Positions 1 through 13,800 of a stretch of 60,000 nucleotides of DNA are shown one piece after another. Position 1 is the first letter of the stretch, and each line of letters begins with the position of its first letter. Under the pieces are notes generated by a model. That model made no database searches. It was given only the letters and a program-made list of their open reading frames with translations, and was not told where the DNA came from. The DNA comes from Chrysomallon squamiferum (Eukaryota; Mollusca; Gastropoda; Neomphalida; Peltospiridae), in NCBI GenBank assembly GCA_012295275.1, contig CM022676.1:13582379-13642378 (forward strand), given 5' to 3'. Made by a program: the position numbers and the translations under genes.

Positions 1-257
1 ATACATTTTTCCTTTTGTTTTTGGATAATGTTGGCTGAGTGCATACAAATGTGATTTCAGTGCATCTGTATTGCACACACTTCTGTGACAGCATGTGGAG
101 TAGGCATAGCGGTGTGCGATATGACAAATGGTGTTCTTTTCATTAACGAAAGCGACAGGGCATTCACAACTAACATATTACCAACTTTTATAACTGCATT
201 TTAATTTATTTGGAAGCAACAGCATTTACATAAACTTGCTAAACTTTTTTGGTTAAG

Positions 258-316
258 TATACATATATATACATACATACATATATACATATACACATAT
301 ACATATACATATATAC

Positions 317-395
<79 letters not shown>

Positions 396-396
396 A
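258..396. repeat. TA/TACA microsatellite
   Basis: Alternating TA with interspersed ACA units fills this stretch. The minus-strand open frame reading poly-Tyr/Ile across it is an artefact of the repeat. Confidence 0.95.
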
Positions 397-744
397 AGCT
401 GTTACAATTGCTATAATACAGCGATGCCATTATAATTATTTCATCTGTACTGTCTATATTACTTTTATTTATTTTGCAGGCAGACAAATACTAATGCATA
501 ATGTGTATTACGAGGTAATCCCACAGTTGAGTTTTGTTTTAACTGAAATTTATAAAATTAACAGCCCCTGAAAAATATAATTATTAAAAATATCAAATAA
601 TTGTGAAGGTCAAACAGATCTGATTCAAAAAAATTCTTGTCTTGTTTTTTGTTCTTGTTTTTTTTCTTTTGGCTCAATTTGATTCATGATAAACCTCTGA
701 AATGAAAATGCAATATATTTATGTCTTAAATAACTGATTGGTAT

Positions 745-860
745 AGATCTTGTGTGAAAATATTCTTTCCGATATTATTTTCAGCAGATAAGATAGAAGT
801 ATACATTATATAAGTTCATGAAACGAGGATGAAATTATATGTCGTCTTATAGATAATATA
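745..860. repeat. Dispersed repeat, copy 1 (partner at about 28600-28718)
   Basis: This stretch shares ordered words with 28600-28718 in the same orientation: a TGTGTGAAAATAT core, a CAGCAgATAAGATA-like block, then GAGGATGA, ATATGT and CTTATAGA. The two copies differ by small indels. It may be an interspersed element, or a relic of the same duplicated flank on both sides of gene 1. Confidence 0.5.
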
Positions 861-1659
861 GAATAATCAAATATCTTTTACAAAAGCGACAAACACTTCA
901 GTAAACTCTTCATTTTGTATCTATCTTATTCTCAATCATTTTAACAGGTGATTCAAATTTGATATTTGTGGCCAAAGTGGGCTGAACCACCAGTTTTCAG
1001 ACCGACATATCTCAGTAAACAGCAGTCTGTTATCGTTGATGGAAAGGTTATTCCTTACCAAATCCAAATTTGTGATTACTTTTAGCATTGGAGGTCAAAT
1101 GTTCATAACCTTACTCTTCATAAGTAAGCTCTAGCTTCCTGTTTTACAGTTTCTGTCGCAACAGCAATTGTTTTTTTCTTTTCACTTTTATTTTTTTACA
1201 AAAAAATAGACAGGGATTTCAGTTTTATTAGCTTTTCCTTTCCAAACAAGATACAAACTTGAATACGACTTTTATGTTAAAGTTTGAAATGTACTTTCAT
1301 TGTTTGTGTCGATGTCATCCATCAGTTTCTTCTCAATATTCTTTTCATTAAGTTTAATTAGGTAGTCACAGCATACCTGGTCACATAATAGATTAGTTGT
1401 ACAAGCAACTTTCTTTGTAAATATCCAAACTGACCAGTATTTTAAGACATCCACAATATTCTTCAACAGCCCTATATTCTTCAATATTCTTCAACAGTGC
1501 ATTATAAATATCTATCCTTTGTTTTAATGGTTTTGAACCACTATGTAGATTTTGAATTTTCTTTGTTTCTGTATTTATTGTTTTATTTTCATTTTCAAGT
1601 TCCTTTGCAAAAAGGTTTCTATAACAACTGGATCAGTTTGGTTTCTTCAGTTACTAATG

Positions 1660-1859
1660 NNNNNNNNNNNNNNNNNNNNNNNNNNNNNNNNNNNNNNNNN
1701 NNNNNNNNNNNNNNNNNNNNNNNNNNNNNNNNNNNNNNNNNNNNNNNNNNNNNNNNNNNNNNNNNNNNNNNNNNNNNNNNNNNNNNNNNNNNNNNNNNNN
1801 NNNNNNNNNNNNNNNNNNNNNNNNNNNNNNNNNNNNNNNNNNNNNNNNNNNNNNNNNNN
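1660..1859. other. Assembly gap (200 N)
   Basis: Exactly 200 N, which is probably a placeholder length. Unique sequence stops on the left and satellite starts immediately on the right, in the middle of a monomer. Confidence 0.99.
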
Positions 1860-4800
1860 ACTAGGGGTTAAAGTTAGTATTATGGTTAGATTTAGTTATC
1901 TGTTTACCTTATGACTAGGGTTAAAGTTAGTATTATGGCTAGATTTAGTTTATCTGTTTACCTTATGACTAGGGTTAAAGTTAGTATTATGGTTAGATTT
2001 AGTTATCTGTTTACTCCTATGACTAGGGTTAAAGTTAGTATTATTATCTGTTAGATTTAGTTATCTGTTTTACCTTTATGACTAGGGTTAAAGTTAGAGA
2101 TTTAGTTATCTGTTTACCTTTTATGACTAGGGTTAAAGTTAGTATTATGGTTAGATTTTAGTTATCTGTTTTACCTTATGACTAGGGTTAAAGTTAGTAT
2201 TATGGTTAGATTTAGTTATCTGTTTACCTTATTATGACTAGGGTTAAATTTAGTTAGATTTATTATGAGATTTAGATTTTCTTATCTGTTTACCTTATGA
2301 CTAGGGTTAAAGTTAGTATTATGGTTAGATTTAGTTATCTGTTTTTACCTTATGACTAGGGTTAAAGTTAGTATTATGGTTAGATTTAGTTATCTGTTTA
2401 CCTTATGACTAGGGTTAAAGTTAGTATTATGGTTAGATTTAGTTATCTGTTTACCTTATGACTAGGTTAAAGTTAGTATTATGGTTAGATTTAGTTATCT
2501 GTTTACCTTATGACTAGGGTTAAAGTTAGTATTATGGTTAGATTTTTAGTTATCTGTTTTACCCTTATGACTAGGGTTAAAGTTAGTATTATGGTTAGAT
2601 TTAGTTATCTGTTTACCTTATGACTAGGGTTAAAGTTAGTATTATGGTTAGATTTAGTTATCTGTTTACCTCATGACTAGGGTTAAAGTTAGTATTATGG
2701 TTAGATTTAGTTATCTGTTTACCTTATGACTAGGGTTAAAGTTAGTATTATGGTTAGATTTAGTTATCTGTTTACCTTATGACTAGGGTTAAAGTTAGTA
2801 TTATGGTTAGATTTAGTTATCTGTTTACCTTATGACTAGGGTTAAAGTTAGTTTATATATGGTTAGATTTAGTTATTTGTTTATCTGTTTTATGACTAGG
2901 GTTAAAGTTAGTATTATGGTTAGATTTAGTTATCTGTTTACCTTATGACTAGGGTTAAAGTTAGTATTATGGTTAGATTTATTTTATCTGTTTACTTTAT
3001 GACTAGGGTTAAAGTTAGTATTATGGTTAGATTTAGTTATCTGTTTACCTTATGACTAGGGTTAAAGTTAGTATTATGGTTAGATTTAGTTATCTGTTTA
3101 CCTTATGACTAGGGTTAAAGTTAGTATTATGGTTAGATTTAGTTATCTGTTTACCTTATGACTAGGGTTAAAGTTAGTATTATGGTTAGATTTAGTTATC
3201 TGTTTTACCTTTATGACTAGGGTTAAAGTTAGTATTATGGTTAGATTTAGTTATCTGTTTACCTTTTATGACTAGGGTTAAAGTTAGTATTATGGTTAGA
3301 TTTAGTTATCTGTTTACCTTTATGACTAGGGTTAAAGTTAGTATTATGGTTAGATTTAGTTATCTGTTTACCTTTATGACTAGGGTTAAAGGGTTAAAGT
3401 TAGTATTATGGTTAGATTTAGTTATCTGTTTACCTTATGACTAGGGTTAAAGTTAGTATTATGGTTAGATTTATTTTTTATTTATCTGTTTACCTTATGA
3501 CTAGGGTTAAAGTTAGTATTATGGTTAGATTTAGTTATCTGTTTACCTTATGACTAGGGTTAAAGTTAGTATTATGGCTAGATTTAGTAATCTGTTTACC
3601 TTATGACTAGGGTTAAAGTTAGTATTATGGTTAGATTTAGTTATCTGTTTACCTTATGACTAGGGTTAAAGTTAGTATTATGGTTAGATTTAGTTATCTG
3701 TTTACCTTATGACTAGGTTAAAGGGTTAATTTTTAGTATTATGGTTAGATTTAGTTTATCTGTTTAGTTTCTGTTTATGACTAGGTTTTAAAGTTAGTAT
3801 TATATGGTTAGATTTAGTTATCTGTTTTACCTTATGACTAGGGTTAAAGTTAGTATTATGGTTAGATTTAGTTATCTGTTTTACCTTATGACTAGGGTTA
3901 AAGTTAGTATTATGGTTAGATTTAGTTATCTGTTTACCTTTATGACTAGGGTTAAAGTTAGTATTATGGTTAGATTTAGTTATCTGTTTTACTTTTATGA
4001 CTAGGGTTAAAGTTAGTATTATGGTTAGATTTAGTTATCTGTTTACCTTATGACTAGGGTTAAAGTTAGTATTATGGTTAGATTTAGTTATCTGTTTACC
4101 TTATGACTAGGGTTAAAGTTAGTATTATGGTTAGATTTAGTTATCTGTTTACCTTATGACTAGGGTTAAAGTTAGTATTATGGTTAGATTTTAGTTATCT
4201 GTTTACCTTATGACTAGGGTTAAAGTTAGTATTATGGTTAGATTTTTAGTTATCTGTTTACCTTATGACTAGGGTTAAAGTTAGTATTATGGTTAGATTT
4301 AGTTATCTGTTTTACCTTATGACTAGGGTTAAAAAGTTAGTATTATGGTTAGATTTAGTTATCTGTTTTACCTTTTATGACTAGGGTTAAAGTTAGTATT
4401 ATGGTTAGATTTTAGTTATCTGTTTTACCTTATGACTAGGGTTTAAAGTTAGTATTATATTAGATTTATTTATTTATCTGTTTACCTTATGACTAGGGTT
4501 AAAGTTAGTATTATATTAGATTTTATTTATCTGTTTACCTTATGACTAGGGTTAAAGTTAGTATTATGGTTAGATTTAGTTATCTGTTTACCTTATGACT
4601 AGGGTTAAAGTTAGTATTATGGTTAGATTTAGTTATCTGTTTTACTTTTATGACTAGGGTTAAAGTTAGTATTATGGTTAGATTTAGTTATCTGTTTTTA
4701 CCTTATGACTAGGGTTAAAGTTAGTATTATGGTTAGATTTAGTTATCTGTTTTACCTTATGACTAGGGTTAAAGTTAGTATTATGGTTAGATTTAGTTAT

Positions 4801-7800
4801 CTGTTTTTACTTATTATGACTAGGGTTAAAGTTAGTATTATGGTTAGATTTAGTTATCTGTTTACCTTATGACTAGGGTTAAAGTTAGTATTATGGTTAG
4901 ATTTAGTTATCTGTTTACCTTATGACTAGGGTTAAAGTTAGTATTATGGTTAGATTTAGTTATCTGTTTACCTTATGACTAGGGTTAAAGTTAGTATTAT
5001 GGTTAGATTTAGTTATCTGTTTACCTTATGACTAGGGTTAAAGTTAGTATTATGGTTAGATTTAGTTATCTGTTTTACCTTTATGACTAGGGTTAAAGTT
5101 AGTTATTATGGTTAGATTTAGTTTTATCTGTTTACCTTATGACTAGGGTTAAAGTTAGTATTATGGTTAGATTTAGTTATTTGTTTACCTTATGACTAGG
5201 GTTAAAGATTTATTATTATGACTATTTAGATTTATTTATCTGTTTTACCTTTTGACTTATGGTTAGGGTTAAATTTAGTATTATGGTTAGATTTAGTTAT
5301 CTGTTTACCTTTTAGGGTTAGGTTTTAAAGTTAGTATTATGGTTAGATTTAGTTATCTGTTTACCTTATGACTAGGTTAAAGTTAGTATTATGGTTAGAT
5401 TTAGTTATCTGTTTACCTTATGACTAGGGTTAAAGTTAGTATTATGGTTAGATTTATTTATCTGTTTACCTTATGACTAGGGTTAAAGTTAGTATTATGG
5501 TTAGATTTAGTTATCTGTTTACCTTATGACTAGGGTTAAAGTTAGTATTATGGTTAGATTTAGTTATCTGTTTTTATTTTTATGACTAGGGTTAAAGTTA
5601 GTATTATGGTTAGATTTAGTTATCTGTTTTACCCCTTATGACTAGGGTTAAAGTTAGTATTATGGTTAGATTTAGTTATCTGTTTACCTTATGACTAGGG
5701 TTAAAGTTAGTATTATTAGTATTATGGTTAGATTTAGTTATCTGTTTTACCTTATGACTAGGGTTAAAGTTATTATTATGGTTAGATTTAGTTATCTGTT
5801 TACCTTATGACTAGGGTTAAAGTTAGTATTATATTTTAGATTTAGATTTTTTATCTGTTGTTTTGGTTTTTATTATAAAAGTTAAATTAGTATTATGGGG
5901 TTTTAGTTATTGTTTATTATGGTTAAATTTAGTATTATGGTTAGATTTATTTATCTTTTTACCTTATGACTAGGGTTAAAGTTAGTATTATGGTTAGATT
6001 TAGTTATCTGTTTACCTTATGACTAGGGTTAAAGTTAGTATTATGGTTAGATTTAGTTATCTGTTTACCTTTTATGACTAGGGTTAAAGTTAGTATTATG
6101 GTTAGATTTAGTTATCTGTTTACCTTATGACTAGGGTTAAAGTTAGTATTATGGTTAGATTTAGTTATCTGTTCTGTTTATTTATTATGACTAGGGTTAA
6201 AGTTAGATTTTATTTATTGCTTTAGATTTTATTTTATAGATTTGTTTACCTTATGACTAGGGTTAAAGTTAGTATTATGGTTAGATTTAGTTATCTGTTT
6301 ACCTTTATGACTAGGGTTAAAGTTAGTATTATGGTTAGATTTAGTTATCTGTTTACCTTATGACTAGGGGTTAAAGTTAGTATTATGGTTAGATTTTAGT
6401 TATCTGTTTACCTTATGACTAGGGTTAAAGTGTATATTATTTTATCTGTTTTAGATTTATTTATTTGATTTTATCTTATTATGACTAGGGTTAAAGTTAG
6501 TATTATTAGATTTAGTTATCTGTTTACCTTATGACTAGGGTTAAAGTTAGTATTATTATGTTAGATTTAGTTATCTGTTTACCTTATGACTAGGGTTAAA
6601 GTTAGTATTATGGTTAGATTTATTTATCTGTTTACCTTATGACTAGGGTTAAAGTTAGTATTATGGTTAGATTTAGTTATCTGTTTTACCTTATGACTAG
6701 GGTTAAAGTTAGTATTATGGTTAGATTTTTAGTTATCTGTTTACCTTTATGACTAGGGTTAAAAGTTATTATTATGGTTAGATTTAGTTATCTGTTTACC
6801 TTATGACTAGGGTTAAAGTTAGTATTATGGTTAGATTTATTTTATCTCTTTTTACCTTATGACTAGGGTTAAAGTTAGTATTATGGTTAGATTTAGTTAT
6901 CTGTTTACCTTATGACTAGGGGTTAAAGTTAGTATTATGGTTAGATTTATTTTTATATCTCTTTTTACCTTATGACTAGGGTTAAAGTTAGTATTATGGT
7001 TAGATTTTAGTTATCTGTTTACCTTATGACTAGGGTTAAAGTTAGTATTATGGATTTAGATTTAGTTATCTGTTTACCTTATGACTAGGGTTAAAGTTAG
7101 TATTATGGTTAGATTTTAGTTATCTGTTTACCTTATGACTAGGGTTAAAGTTAGTATTATGGTTAGATTTAGTTTATCTGTTTACCTTATGACTAGGGTT
7201 AAAGTTAGTTATTATTATGGTTAGATTTAGTTATCTGTTTACCTTATGACTAGGGTTAAAAGTTAGTATTATGGTTAGATTTTTAGTTATCTGTTTACCT
7301 TATGACTAGGGTTAAAGTTAGTATTATGGTTAGATTTAGTTATCTGTTTTTACTTTTATGACTAGGGTTAAAGTTTAGTATTATGGTTAGATTTAGTTAT
7401 CTGTTTACCTTATGACTAGGGTTAAAGTTAGTATTATGGTTAGATTTAGTTATCTGTTTACCTTATGACTAGGGTTAAAGTTAGTATTATGGTTAGATTT
7501 AGTTATCTGTTTACCTTATGACTAGGGTTAAAGTTAGTATTATGGTTAGATTTAGTTATCTGTTTACCTTATGACTAGGGGTTAAAGTTAGTATTATGGT
7601 TTAGATTTATTTATCTGTTTACCTTATGACTAGGGTTAAAGTTAGTATTATGGTTAGATTTAGTTATCTGTTTACCTTTATGACTAGGGTTAAAGTTAGT
7701 ATTATGGTTAGATTTAGTTATCTGTTTACCTTATGACTAGGGTAAAGTTAGTATTATGGTTAGATTTAGTTATCTGTTTACTTTATGACTAGGGTTAAAG

Positions 7801-10800
7801 TTAGTATTATGGTTAGATTTAGTTATCTGTTTTACCTTATGACTAGGGTTAAAGTTAGTATTATGGTTAGATTTAGTTATCTTTTTACCTTATGACTAGG
7901 GTTAAAGTTAGTTATTTTATGGTTAGATTTAGTTATCTGTTTACCTTATGACTAGGGTTAAAGTTAGTATTATGGTTAGATTTAGTTATCTGTTTACCTT
8001 TTATGACTAGGGTTAAAGTTAGTATTATGGTTAGATTTTTATTATCTGTTTACCTTATGACTAGGGTTAAAGTTAGTATTATGGTTAGATTTAGTTATCT
8101 GTTTTACCTTATGACTAGGGTTAAAGTTAGTATTATGGTTAGATTTAGTTATCTGTTTACCTTATGACTAGGGTTAAAAAGTTATTATTATTATTATGAT
8201 TTATTTTATTTATTTATTATGTTTTACTTTTATGACTAGGGTTAAAGTTTAGTATTATGGTTAGATTTATTTATCTGTTTACCTTATGACTAGGGTTAAA
8301 GTTAGTATTATGGTTAGATTTAGTTATCTGTTTACCTTATTATGACTAGGGTTAAAAAGTTAGTATTATGGTTAGATTTAGTTATCTGTTTACCTTATGA
8401 CTAGGGGGTTAAAGTTAGTATTATGGTTAGATTTAGTTATCTGTTTACCTTATGACTAGGGTTAAAGTTAGTATTATGGTTAGATTTTAGTTATCTGTTT
8501 TACCTTATGACTAGGGTTAAAGTTAGTATTATGGTTAGATTTAGTTATCTGTTTACCTTATGACTAGGGTTAAAGTTAGTATTATGGATTTTAGATTTAG
8601 TTATTATCTGTTTACCTTTATTAGGTTAAAGTTAGTATATTTTGGTTAGATTTTTATTATCTGTTTTATGACTAGGGTTAAAGTTAGTATTATGGTTAGA
8701 TTTAGTTATCTGTTTACCTTATGACTAGGGTTAAAGTTAGTATTATTATGGTTAGATTTAGTTTATCTGTTTACCTTATGACTAGGGTTAAAGTTAGTAT
8801 TATGGTTAGATTTATTTATCTGTTTACCTTATGACTAGGGTTAAAGTTAGTATTATGGTTAGATTTAGTTATCTGTTTACCTTATGACTAGGGTTAAAGT
8901 TAGTATTATGGTTAGATTTAGTTATCTGTTTACCTTATGACTAGGGTTAAAGTTAGTATTATGGTTAGATTTAGTTATCTGTTTACCTTATGACTAGGGT
9001 TAAAGTTAGTATTATGGTTAGATTTTTAGTTATCTGTTTTACCTTATGACTAGGTTAAAGTTAGTATTATGGTTAGATTTAGTTATCTGTTTACCTTATG
9101 ACTAGGGTTAAAGTTAGTATTATGGTTAGATTTAGTTATCTGTTTTACCTTATGACTAGGGTTAAAGTTAGTATTATGGTTAGATTTAGTTATCTGTTTT
9201 ACCTTTTATGACTAGGGTTAAAGTTAGTATTATGGTTAGATTTAGTTATCTGTTTACCTTATGACTAGGGTTAAAGTTAGTATTATGGTTAGATTTAGTT
9301 ATCTGTTTACCTTATGACTAGGGTTAAAGTTAGTATTATGGTTAGATTTAGTTATCTGTTTACCTTATGACTAGGGTTAAAGTTAGTATTATGGTTAGAT
9401 TTAGTTATCTGTTTACCTTATGATTAGGTTAAAGTTAGTATTATGATAGGGTTAAAGTTTATTATGATTATGGTTAGATTTAGTTATCTGTTTACCTTAT
9501 GACTAGGGTTAAAGTTAGTATTATGGTTAGATTTAGTTATCTGTTTACCTTATGACTAGGGTTAAAGTTAGTAGTATTGTTAGATTTAGTTATCTGTTTA
9601 CCTTATGACTAGGGTTAAAGTTAGTATTATGGTTAGATTTAGTTATCTGTTTACCTTATGACTAGGGTTAAAGTTAGTATTATGGTTAGATTTAGTTATC
9701 TGTTTACCTTATGACTAGGGTTAAAGTTAGTATTATGGTTAGATTTAGTTATCTGTTTACCTTATGACTAGGTTAAAGTTAGTATTATGGCTAGATTTAG
9801 TTATCTGTTTTACCTTATGACTAGGGTTAAAGTTAGTATTATGGCTAGATTTAGTTATCTGTTTACCTTATGACTAGGGTTAAAGTTAGTATTATGGTTA
9901 GATTTAGTTATCTGTTTACCTTATGACTAGGGTTAAAGTTAGTATTATGGTTAGATTTAGTTATCTGTTTACCTTATGACTAGGGTTAAAGTTAGTATTA
10001 TAGATTTAGATTTTAGTTATCTGTTTTACCTTATGACTAGGGTTAAAGTTAGTATTATGGTTAGATTTAGTTATCTGTTTACCTTATGACTAGGGTTAAA
10101 GTTAGTATTATGGTTAGATTTAGTTTATCTGTTTACCTTATTATGACTAGGGTTAAAGTTAGTATTATGGTTAGATTTAGTTATCTGTTTACCTTATGAC
10201 TAGGGTTAAAGTTAGTATTATGGATTTAGATTTAGTTATCTGTTTACCTTATGACTAGGTTTAAAAGGTTAGTTATTTTATGGTTAGATTTAGTTATTAT
10301 AGTATTATTTTTATTTTTATTAAGGGGTTAAAGTTAGTATTATGGATTTAGATTTTTTATCTGTTTTTACTTTTATGACTAGGGTTAAAGTTAGTATTAT
10401 GGTTAGATTTTTATCTGTTTACCTTTATGATGAAGGGTTAAAGTTAGTATTGGTTAGATTTAGTTATCTGTTTACCTTATGACTAGGGTTAAAGTTAGTA
10501 TTATGGGTTAGATTTAGTTATCTGTTTACCTTTTATGACTAGGGTTAAAGTTAGTATTATGGTTAGATTTAGTTTATCTGTTTACCTTTATGACTGTTTT
10601 AGTATTATGGTTAGATTTTAGTTATCTGTTTTATTTTATGACTAGGGTTAAAGTTAGTATTATGGTTAGATTTAGTTATCTGTTTACCTTATGACTAGGG
10701 TTAAAGTTAGTATTATGGTTAGATTTAGTTATCTGTTTACCTTATGACTAGGGTTAAAGTTAGTATTATGGTTAGATTTAGTTATCTGTTTACCTTTTAT

Positions 10801-13800
10801 GACTAGGGTTTTAGTTATTATGGTTAAAGGTTTAGTTTATTATGGTTAGATTTAGATTTATCTGTTTACCTTATGACTAGGGTTAAAGTTAGTATTATGG
10901 TTAGATTTTATTTTATCTGTTTACCTTATGACTAGGGTTAAAGTTAGTATTATGGTTAGATTTAGTTATCTGTTTACCTTATGACTAGGGTTAAAGTTAG
11001 TATTATGGTTAGATTTTTTTATCTGTTTACCTTATGACTAGGGTTAAAGTTAGTATTATGGTTAGATTTAGTTATCTGTTTTACCTTATGACTAGGGTTA
11101 AAGTTAGTATTATGGTTAGATTTAGTTTTATCTGTTTACCTTTTATGACTAGGGTTAAAGTTAGTATTATGGTTAGATTTAGTTATCTGTTTTTACCTTT
11201 ATGACTAGGGTTAAAGTTAGTATTATGGTTAGATTTAGTTATCTGTTTACCTTATGACTAGGTTAAAGTTAAGTTATTATTATATTATGGTTAGATTTTA
11301 TTTATCTGTTTACCTTATGACTAGGGTTAAAGTTAGTATTATGGTTAGATTTTTTATCTGTTTTTTATATTTATGACTAGGTTAAAGTTTATTAGATTAG
11401 ATTTATTTAGTTATCTGTTTACCTTATGACTAGGGTTAAAGTTAGTATTATGGTTAGATTTAGTTATCTGTTTTACCTTATGACTAGGGTTAAAGTTAGT
11501 ATTATGGTTAGATTTATTTATCTGTTTACCTTATGACTAGGGTTAAAGTTAGTATTATGGTTAGATTTAGTTATCTGTTTACCTTATGACTAGGGTTAAA
11601 GTTAGTATTATGGTTAGATTTAGTTATCTGTTTACCTTATGACTGGTTAGGGTTAAAGTTAGTATTATGTTAGATTTAGTTATCTGTTTACCTTATGACT
11701 AGGGTTAAAGTTAGTATTATGGTTATATTTTTAATTATCTGTTTTTTAGTTATCTTATGACTAGTTAAAGTTAGTTAGATTTATTATCTGTTTTAGATTT
11801 TTAGTTATCTGTTTACCTTATGGATTTAGGGTTAAAGTTGTTTATTATGACTAGGGTTAATTTAGTATTATGGTTAGATTTAGTTATATCTTTTTACCTT
11901 ATGGTTAGGGTTAAAGTTAGTATTATTTTAGTTAGATTTAGTTATCTGTTTACCTTATGACTAGGTTTAAAGTTAGTATTATGGTTAGATTAGTTATTAT
12001 CTGTTTACCTTATGACTAGGGTTAAAGTTAGTAGTATTATGGTTAGATTTAGTTATCTGTTTACCTTTATGACTAGGGTTAAAGTTAGTATTATGGTTAG
12101 ATTTTTAGTTATCTGTTTTTACTTTTATGACTAGGGTTAAAGTTAGTATTATGGTTAGATTTAGTTATCTGTTTACCTTATGACTAGGGTTAAAGTTAGT
12201 ATTATGGTTAGATTTAGTTATCTGTTTACCTTATGACTAGGGTTAAAGTTAGTATTATGGTTAGATTTAGTTATCTGTTTACCTTATGACTAGGGTTAAA
12301 GTTAGTATTATGGTTAGATTTAGTTATCTGTTTTTACCTTATGATGACTAGGGTTAAAGTTAGTATTATGGTTAGATTTAGTTATCTGTTTTACCTTATG
12401 ACTAGGGTTAAAGTTAGTATTATGGTTAGATTTAGTTATCTGTTTTACCTTATGACTAGGGTTAAAGTTAGTATTATGGTTAGATTTAGTTATCTGTTTA
12501 CCTTATGACTAGGGTTAAAGTTAGTATTATGGTTAGATTTAGTTATCTGTTTACCTTATGACTAGGGTTAAAGTTAGTATTATGGGATTTAGTTATCTGT
12601 TTTTTAGTTATCTGTTATTTTTTTTATGACTAGGGTTAAGGGTTAGTATTATGGTTAGATTTAGTTATCTGTTTACCTTATGACTAGGGTTAAAGTTAGT
12701 ATTATGGTTAGATTTAGTTATCTGTTTTACCTTATGACTAGGGTTAAAGTTAGTATTATGGTTAGATTTAGTTATCTGTTTACCTTATGACTAGGGTTAA
12801 AGTGTATTATTATGGTTAGATTTATTTTATCTGTTTTTTTATGTTAAAGGGTTAAAGTTAGTATTATGGTTAGATTTAGTTATCTGTTTACCTTATGACT
12901 AGGGTTAAGTTTAGTATTATGGTTAGATTTTAGTTATCTGTTTACCTTATGACTAGGGTTAAAGTTAGTATTATGGTTAGATTTAGTTATCTGTTTACCT
13001 TATGACTAGGGTTAGGGTTAAAGTTAGTATTATGGTTAGATTTAGTTATCTGTTTACCTTATGACTAGGGTTAAGTTTAGTATTATGGTTAGATTTAGTT
13101 TATCTTTTTACCTTATGACTAGGGTTAAAGTTAGTATTATGGTTAGATTTATTTTATCTGTTTATTTATTATGACTAGGGTTAAAGTTAGTATTATGGTT
13201 AGATTTAGATTTAGTTATCTGTTTTACCTTATGACTAGGGTTAAAGTTAGTATTATGGTTAGATTTATTTATCTGTTTACCTTATGACTAGGGTTAAAGT
13301 TATTATTATGTTAGATTTAGTTTATCTGTTTTACCTTTACCTAGGGTTAAAGTTATTATTTGGTTATTATTTATTTAGATTTATTTATCTGTTTTATTAG
13401 ATATGATTATCTGTTTACCTTATGACTAGGTTAAAGTTAGTATTATGGTTAGATTTAGTTATCTGTTTACCTTATGACTAGGTTAAAGTTAGTATTATGG
13501 ATTTAGATTTTTTATCTGTTTTACCTTATGACTAGGGTTAAAGTTAGTATTATGGTTAGATTTAGTTATCTGTTTTACCTTATGACTAGGGTTAAAGTTA
13601 GTATTATGGTTAGATTTAGTTATCTGTTTACCTTTTTATGACTAGGGTTAAAGTTTAGTATTATGGTTAGATTTAGTTATCTGTTTACCTTTATGACTAG
13701 GGTTAAAGTTAGTATTATGGTTAGATTTTTAGTTATCTGTTTACTTTTTATGACTAGGGTTAAAGTTAGTATTATGGTTAGATTTAGTTATCTGTTTTTA

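Larger units (their letters stand above)
1..1659. other. AT-rich left flank, no supported gene
   Basis: Apart from a TA microsatellite and a short stretch resembling sequence near 28.6 kb, I see no coding exon here. A 70-codon minus-strand open frame at 1272-1484 has no recognisable domain and no convincing splice borders. If gene 1 continues leftward past the satellite, its transmembrane or terminal exons would be expected here or further left, but I could not find them. Confidence 0.6.

Noticed and set aside
1272-1484. Terminal exon of gene 1 left of the satellite
   Set aside because: No hydrophobic span or phase-1 acceptor; content has no Ig or tail features.
1497-1914. Open frames running through the N gaps at 1660-1859 and 17352-17551
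   Set aside because: They are open only because N codes for X; there is no evidence of coding.
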